Assembly (NCBI GenBank): GCA_029938185.1
Contig: JAOZVK010000179.1
Coordinates: 1-10,073 of the forward strand
DNA from: Bacteroidales bacterium
GTDB taxonomy: Bacteria; Bacteroidota; Bacteroidia; Bacteroidales; JAOZVK01
Length of the DNA stretch: 10,073 nucleotides
Reading direction: 5' to 3'
Part shown: positions 7,591-10,073 of the stretch, one piece after another
Position numbering within the stretch: the first letter of the stretch is position 1
Layout: the number at the start of each line of letters is the position of its first letter
The notes under the pieces: model-generated
Seen by the model: the letters and a program-made list of their open reading frames with translations, nothing else
Databases searched by the model: none
Told to the model about the DNA's origin: nothing
Translations under genes and position numbers: made by a program

Positions 7591-7878
7591 ATGTTTGAAA
7601 AAAATTCAATAAAAGAAACCCCTGAAATAATAGAAGATAAATTAACTTCTAAAAATAATAAAAAACAATTAATACTATTTAATGATGATTTTAATACATT
7701 TGATCATGTTATTGAATCGTTAATAAAAATTTGTAAACACTCAGCTACACAAGCAGAACAATGTGCACATATTGTACATTTTAAAGGAAAATGTGATATT
7801 AAAAAAGGCTCATACAATGTTCTAAAACCAATGAAAGATGCTTTAATTCTAAGAAATTTGACTGTTTCAATTAACTAA
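7591..7878 (+). CDS. clpS: ClpS, adaptor of the ClpAP/ClpCP protease (N-degron recognition)
   Basis: This 95-residue protein has an unstructured N-terminal tail of about 25 residues and then the ClpS core. Visible family residues are N31-D32-D33 and T36 in LILFNDDFNTFDHVI and H63 in IVHFKGKC. They correspond to the N-degron pocket residues of E. coli ClpS (Asn34, Asp35, His66). The QAEQCAHIVHFKGKCDI pattern is typical of Bacteroidota ClpS. ClpS binds proteins with bulky N-terminal residues and hands them to a Clp ATPase in the cytoplasm. No Clp ATPase or aat gene is in the window. The gene stands alone on its strand, enclosed by repeat R3 upstream and inverted copy R6 downstream; the R6 hairpin includes bases of its stop codon. 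Length is normal for the family. Confidence 0.92.
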   Translation: MFEKNSIKETPEIIEDKLTSKNNKKQLILFNDDFNTFDHVIESLIKICKHSATQAEQCAHIVHFKGKCDIKKGSYNVLKPMKDALILRNLTVSIN

Positions 7879-7979
7879 GGTCTTAGACCTACTTATAAGT
7901 GACACATACGCTTGATGTGTAATTGATTGTATTTTAGAAAGTAAGCTCTACATAAAATAAAAAAAAAGAAAATATTGTT
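7876..7979 (-). repeat. Dispersed ~100-bp intergenic repeat, inverted copy R6
   Basis: On the minus strand it reads AACAATATTTTC, TTTATTTTATGTA, GCGTATGTGTCACTTATAA and ends in AGGTC-TAA-GACCTTA. The order and sequences match copy R4 (both contain TTTATTTTATGTA) but in opposite orientation. The hairpin (plus strand AGGTC 7878-7882, GACCT 7886-7890) begins at the last base of the clpS stop codon. The spacing from the AACAATA block to AGGTC is about 89 bases, slightly longer than in other copies. R6 and R4 stand head to head, about 16 bases apart. Confidence 0.55.
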
Positions 7980-7995
7980 TATCAGTTAAGTACTA

Positions 7996-8091
7996 TAACA
8001 AAAGTTTTCCGTTATTTATTTTATGTAATCAGCTATATAACAATATTTTGTTAAGATGCGTAAGCCACATTAAATAGGTCGAAGACCTTAT
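7996..8091 (+). repeat. Dispersed ~100-bp intergenic repeat, copy R4, in the nfeD leader
   Basis: TAACAAAAGTTTT (7996-8008), TTTATTTTATGTA (8015-8027), GATGCGTAAGCCACATTAAAT and the perfect hairpin AGGTC-GAA-GACCT (8076-8088) follow in the same order as in R2 and R5. The span from the first block to the hairpin is about 79 bases. Inside the copy TAACAAAA (7996-8003) is complementary to TTTTGTTA (8046-8053). The hairpin ends 17 bases before the nfeD start codon. Confidence 0.66.
8019..8050 (+). promoter_or_regulatory. Weak promoter candidate for nfeD-floA inside repeat R4
   Basis: ATATTTTG (8043-8050) matches the TAnnTTTG consensus at six of eight positions, with TTTT (8019-8022) 20 bases upstream. 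The same ATATTTTG octamer occurs in R3 (7495-7502), and TGTCTTTG/TGTCTTTA sits at a comparable place in R5 and R2. The repeat family may therefore carry an outward promoter at this position. The match is poor and I offer it only as the best candidate in this leader. Confidence 0.28.
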
Positions 8092-8105
8092 AATAAAAAT
8101 CAAAA

Positions 8106-8570
8106 ATGACAACATTAGCAATAATATTAATAATTTCTTTGGGCATATTACTTATATTGCTCGAAATATTTGTAGTACCTGGAGTTACAATAGCTGGAAT
8201 AGGAGGATTGATATTACTAGGTTTCGGTGTTTATATGTCCTATAATAATTATGGTATTCAAGTAGGTATGTATACTTTATTAGGAGCTTTTATATTTGTG
8301 ATAGTTACATTATATTACTCATTTAAAGTAAAAACATGGGATAGGGTCTCTCTAAAAAGTGAAATAAATACTAAAATTAAAAGATTTGACAAAGAAGAAA
8401 TAAAAATTGGAGATACAGGAAAAACAGTATCAAGACTTGCTCCAATTGGAAATGTTCTTATAAATAATAAAATATATGAAGCAGAATCAAAAAACAAATT
8501 AGTTGATGAAAATGTAGAAATAGTAGTAATTAAAGTTTTTAGAAATAAATTAATAGTTAAACAAAAATAA
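8106..8570 (+). CDS. NfeD-family membrane protein (short type, paired with FloA)
   Basis: This 154-residue protein has three hydrophobic segments (about 3-23, 27-46 and 53-74) with the EIFVVPG turn between the first two, then a C-terminal NfeD OB-fold domain (about 95-152, IGDTGKTVSRLAPIGNVLINNKIYEAES). There is no serine-protease ClpP-like domain, so this is the short NfeD form, not the long NfeD1a. Short NfeD proteins are generally encoded next to flotillin/SPFH or FloA genes and are thought to help organise membrane microdomains. Here the ATG of floA follows 7 bases after the stop, consistent with one operon. The gene is preceded by repeat R4, whose hairpin ends 17 bases before the start codon. 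Confidence 0.87.
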   Translation: MTTLAIILIISLGILLILLEIFVVPGVTIAGIGGLILLGFGVYMSYNNYGIQVGMYTLLGAFIFVIVTLYYSFKVKTWDRVSLKSEINTKIKRFDKEEIKIGDTGKTVSRLAPIGNVLINNKIYEAESKNKLVDENVEIVVIKVFRNKLIVKQK

Positions 8571-8577
8571 TTTTAAT

Positions 8578-9555
8578 ATGGGTGATTTAGGAGTATATGC
8601 AGTAATGATAATTGGCGGATTTATAGGTCTTGCCATAGTATTATATTTTATACCAGTAGGATTATGGTTTCAAGCAATGATATCAGGAGTAAGAATATCA
8701 TTATTACAATTAATATTTATGAGATGGCGAAAAGTTCCACCATCATTAATTGTAAATGCAATGATAACATCTAAAAAGGCTGGTTTGGATATATCAAGAG
8801 ACGATTTGGAAGCACATTTTTTGGCAGGAGGACATGTTCAATCTGTTATTAATGCACAAGTTTCAGCCGAAAAAGCTAACCTTGATTTAACATTTAAAAC
8901 AGCAACAGCAATTGATTTGGCAGGTCGAGATGTTTTTAATGCAGTTCAAATGTCAGTAAATCCTAAAGTGCTTGATACACCGCCAGTAACAGCAGTTGCA
9001 AAAGACGGAATACAACTTATTTCCAAAGCTCGTGTTACTGTAAGAGCAAATATCATGCAATTAGTAGGTGGAGCAGGCGAAGAGACTGTACTTGCAAGAG
9101 TAGGCGAAGGAATAGTATCATCAATTGGTTCATCAAAATCACATAAAACCGTTTTAGAAAATCCTGATGCAATTTCAAAACTAGTACTTGCCAAAGGTCT
9201 TGATGCAGGAACAGCCTTTGAAATACTTTCTATTGATATAGCTGATATTGATATTGGCAAAAATATTGGAGCCGAACTTCAAATGGATCAAGCCGAAGCC
9301 GATAAAAATATTGCTCAAGCAAAAGCCGAAGAAAGAAGAGCAATGGCAGTAGCATTAGAACAAGAAATGAAAGCACTTGCTCAAGAGATGAAAGCTAAGG
9401 TAATAGAAGCCGAAGCTGAAGTTCCAAAGGCAATGTCGCAAGCATTTAGAGATGGTAATTTAGGAATAATGGATTATTATAAAATGAAAAATATAGAATC
9501 GGATACTCAAATGAGAGATTCAATTTCGAAGCCACCAGATACAACTGAAAAATAA
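8578..9555 (+). CDS. floA: FloA, flotillin-like membrane scaffold protein
   Basis: This 325-residue protein is close to the usual length of the family (about 330). It has an N-terminal hydrophobic hairpin or membrane segment (about 5-30, ending FIPVGLWFQA). A long, highly conserved SPFH-like region follows, with MRWRKVPPSLIVNAMI, FLAGGHVQSVI, ARVTVRANIMQLVGGAGEET and ARVGEGIVSSIGS. An alanine/glutamate-rich coiled coil comes next (about 235-285, with QAEADKNIAQAKAEERRAMA), and then the conserved GNLGIMDYYKMKNI element. FloA proteins form multimers in membrane microdomains and affect membrane fluidity and assembly of membrane complexes. The gene is downstream of nfeD with a 7-base gap and is followed by a strong intrinsic terminator, so it closes the operon. 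The C-terminal tail after residue 310 is polar and variable. Confidence 0.95.
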   Translation: MGDLGVYAVMIIGGFIGLAIVLYFIPVGLWFQAMISGVRISLLQLIFMRWRKVPPSLIVNAMITSKKAGLDISRDDLEAHFLAGGHVQSVINAQVSAEKANLDLTFKTATAIDLAGRDVFNAVQMSVNPKVLDTPPVTAVAKDGIQLISKARVTVRANIMQLVGGAGEETVLARVGEGIVSSIGSSKSHKTVLENPDAISKLVLAKGLDAGTAFEILSIDIADIDIGKNIGAELQMDQAEADKNIAQAKAEERRAMAVALEQEMKALAQEMKAKVIEAEAEVPKAMSQAFRDGNLGIMDYYKMKNIESDTQMRDSISKPPDTTEK

Positions 9556-9576
9556 TTTTTTTAGAAAGCTAAATTT

Positions 9577-9603
9577 AAAGAGAGCAATTTGCTCTCTTTT
9601 TTT
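9577..9603 (+). terminator. Rho-independent terminator of the nfeD-floA operon
   Basis: AAAGAGAGC (9577-9585) and GCTCTCTTT (9591-9599) form a perfect nine-pair stem around the loop AATTT, followed by a run of Ts to 9603. It lies 22 bases after the floA stop codon. Confidence 0.9.
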
Positions 9604-9620
9604 ATTTTTCTATGTAAATT

Positions 9621-9721
9621 ATTGTTACAAAAGTTTTTCGAAATTCACCTATTTATAACTTGTCGATTAAGTTGTCTTTGTACTAATGCGTAGGCAACTA
9701 TAAATAGGGTCGAAGACCTTA
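9621..9721 (+). repeat. Dispersed ~100-bp intergenic repeat, copy R5
   Basis: It reads ATTGTTACAAAAGTTTT, GATTAAGTTGTCTTTG, TAATGCGTAGGCAAC, TATAAATA and a terminal hairpin in which GGTC (9708-9711) pairs with GACC (9715-9718) around GAA, extended by a G-T and an A-T pair. It aligns over its full length with R2 at 4866-4966, 80 bases separating TACAAAA from the hairpin in both. It is about 255 bases from the nearest downstream start codon, unlike R3 and R4. Confidence 0.72.
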
Positions 9722-9753
9722 AATTACTGATTAAACCCAAGCTGTGTATCAAA

Positions 9754-9906
9754 AGTTCGATAGGACGAACTATTGACCCACAACGATAGTTGTGGGAAGA
9801 ATATAGCAAAATAGCTCGTCCCTTGAGGGACTTTTTTGTCATAAATCTTTTTTTTCATACCACGATTATCATCGTGGTTTAACAATAGTTATCGTCCTTA
9901 CAGACT
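9754..9906. repeat. Cluster of GGACGA/CTATTG palindromic modules with hairpins
   Basis: Three related half-sites occur. One is on the plus strand: AGTTCGATAGGACGAACTATTG with 20 bases at 9754-9773. Two are on the minus strand, reading from 9832 (AGTCCCTCAAGGGACGAGC then TATT) and from 9906 (AGTCTGTAAGGACGATAAC then TATTG). The first two face each other around the perfect hairpin CCCACAAC-GATA-GTTGTGGG (9777-9796). The third is followed on its strand by another perfect eight-pair hairpin, ACCACGAT-TATC-ATCGTGGT (9859-9878). Further hairpins are AGTTCG/CGAACT (9754-9771) and GTCCC-TTGA-GGGAC (9818-9831). The layout resembles REP-like extragenic palindromes. From memory, similar GTCCC..GGGACGA modules are common between genes in Bacteroidota, but I could not check this. 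Confidence 0.65.
9818..9837 (+). terminator. Terminator-like hairpin with T run
   Basis: GTCCC (9818-9822), loop TTGA and GGGAC (9827-9831) are followed directly by six Ts (9832-9837). It has the form of an intrinsic terminator on the plus strand and could back up the floA terminator. The short five-pair stem is also part of the palindromic repeat module, so its form may come from the repeat rather than from a terminating role. Confidence 0.4.
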
Positions 9907-9910
9907 TTAG

Positions 9911-9942
9911 ATTGCACAGATCGGAATTTTTGTTTAGTTTTG
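9911..9942 (+). promoter_or_regulatory. Promoter of the right-edge gene
   Basis: ATTG (9911-9914) and TAGTTTTG (9935-9942) are separated by 20 bases. The -7 box is a full match to TAnnTTTG and the -33 box matches three of four positions. Transcription should start near 9950, about 27 bases before the ATG at 9977. Confidence 0.6.
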
Positions 9943-9976
9943 TAAATTATCATTATACATCTTAAAATGCACTAAA

Positions 9977-10073
9977 ATGAGTAAAAAAAGCACAAAACAA
10001 GTTGGCTACCTTGCCCCACTAAACTACGACCGTTATTTTAAAAAAGTATTTTCTGATTTAAAAATAGCAAAAC
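9977..10073 (+). CDS. N-terminus of a probable PD-(D/E)XK nuclease family (Rpn/transposase-like) protein, cut by the window edge
   Basis: Only 32 codons are visible, starting MSKKSTKQVGYLAPLNYDRY and continuing with FKKVFSDLKIAK. The stretch (L/T)-N-Y-D-(R/Y)-x-F-K-K-(V/L)-F, followed by a short helix with IAK, is how many Rpn-like / PD-(D/E)XK nuclease family transposase proteins begin in bacteria. The catalytic residues would lie beyond the window, so the family call rests on the N-terminus alone. The start is supported by a good promoter 35 bases upstream and by a stop codon (TAA at 9973-9975) shortly before the ATG in another frame after the earlier ATG at 9967. Its neighbourhood is the most repeat-rich part of the window, which fits a mobile or recombination-linked gene. 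Confidence 0.5.
   Translation, partial: MSKKSTKQVGYLAPLNYDRYFKKVFSDLKIAK

Larger units (their letters stand above)
9604..9976. other. Gene-free, repeat-dense spacer between floA and the right-edge gene
   Basis: I see no believable protein gene on either strand. The stretch contains repeat copy R5 (9621-9721), then a cluster of palindromic modules with four clean hairpins (9754-9906), then a promoter for the right-edge gene. A 65-codon minus-strand open frame (9645-9842) runs through both repeat families and has no coding character. Hairpins and repeats therefore account for most of these bases. Confidence 0.65.

Noticed and set aside
7878..7890. AGGTC-TTA-GACCT as the intrinsic terminator of clpS
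   Set aside because: The stem is only five pairs, overlaps the stop codon and is not followed by a T run. It is better explained as the end of an inverted repeat copy.
8946..9260. 104-codon minus-strand open frame in floA
   Set aside because: It is opposite the most conserved part of FloA and is a by-product of codon usage there.
7480..9721. CRISPR array
   Set aside because: The repeats are about 100 bases, irregularly spaced, in both orientations and separated by genes; there are no uniform spacers and no cas genes.
9645..9842. 65-codon minus-strand open frame
   Set aside because: It runs through repeat R5 and the palindromic cluster; its residues simply translate the repeats, and there is no promoter in that direction.

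Overview
The window is AT-rich DNA, most likely from the phylum Bacteroidota. The evidence is: perfect matches to the Bacteroidota -7 promoter consensus TAnnTTTG with a TTTG-like box about 20 bases upstream; start codons without clear Shine-Dalgarno sites; a double-propeller/Y_Y_Y sensor; and ClpS, FloA and lipoprotein-FKBP sequences of the types common in that phylum. I cannot name a genus.

Layout. (1) 1-361 is gene-free, with remnants of an intergenic repeat and a promoter. (2) 362-4012 (+) is a very large secreted-sensor/phosphatase fusion: two seven-blade propellers, Y_Y_Y domain, one membrane helix, coiled coil and a SpoIIE/PP2C-type phosphatase. (3) A convergent gap holds a long imperfect hairpin (4052-4208). 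(4) 4209-4778 (-) is a PlsC-type acyltransferase with a good promoter that moves its start inward to an ATG. (5) 5037-7434 (+) is an overlapping pair: a secreted M1-family metallopeptidase and an FKBP-type lipoprotein isomerase, both acting outside the cytoplasm. (6) 7591-7878 (+) is clpS, the N-degron adaptor of the Clp protease. (7) 8106-9555 (+) is an nfeD-floA (flotillin-like) membrane pair ending in a clear intrinsic terminator. (8) 9556-9976 is gene-free and packed with repeats and hairpins. (9) 9977 to the right edge is the start of a probable PD-(D/E)XK (Rpn/transposase-like) nuclease family protein. The genes are mostly housekeeping or envelope functions and do not form one pathway.

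The most unusual content is intergenic. A family of roughly 100-bp elements occurs at least five times (4866-4966, 7480-7579, 7876-7979 inverted, 7996-8091, 9621-9721), plus a decayed copy at 57-107. Each has a TACAAAA-like block, about 80-90 bases later a small hairpin AGGTC-nAA-GACCT, and just before it a GCGTAAGCAAC-like core. Two copies put the hairpin 15-17 bases before the start codons of clpS and nfeD, and an inverted copy begins in the clpS stop codon, so clpS lies between opposed copies. A second, unrelated palindromic repeat family (GGACGA..CTATTG modules around perfect 8-bp hairpins) lies at 9754-9906 next to the nuclease-like gene. I regard these two repeat families as the best candidates for something undescribed; what they do is not shown by the sequence.
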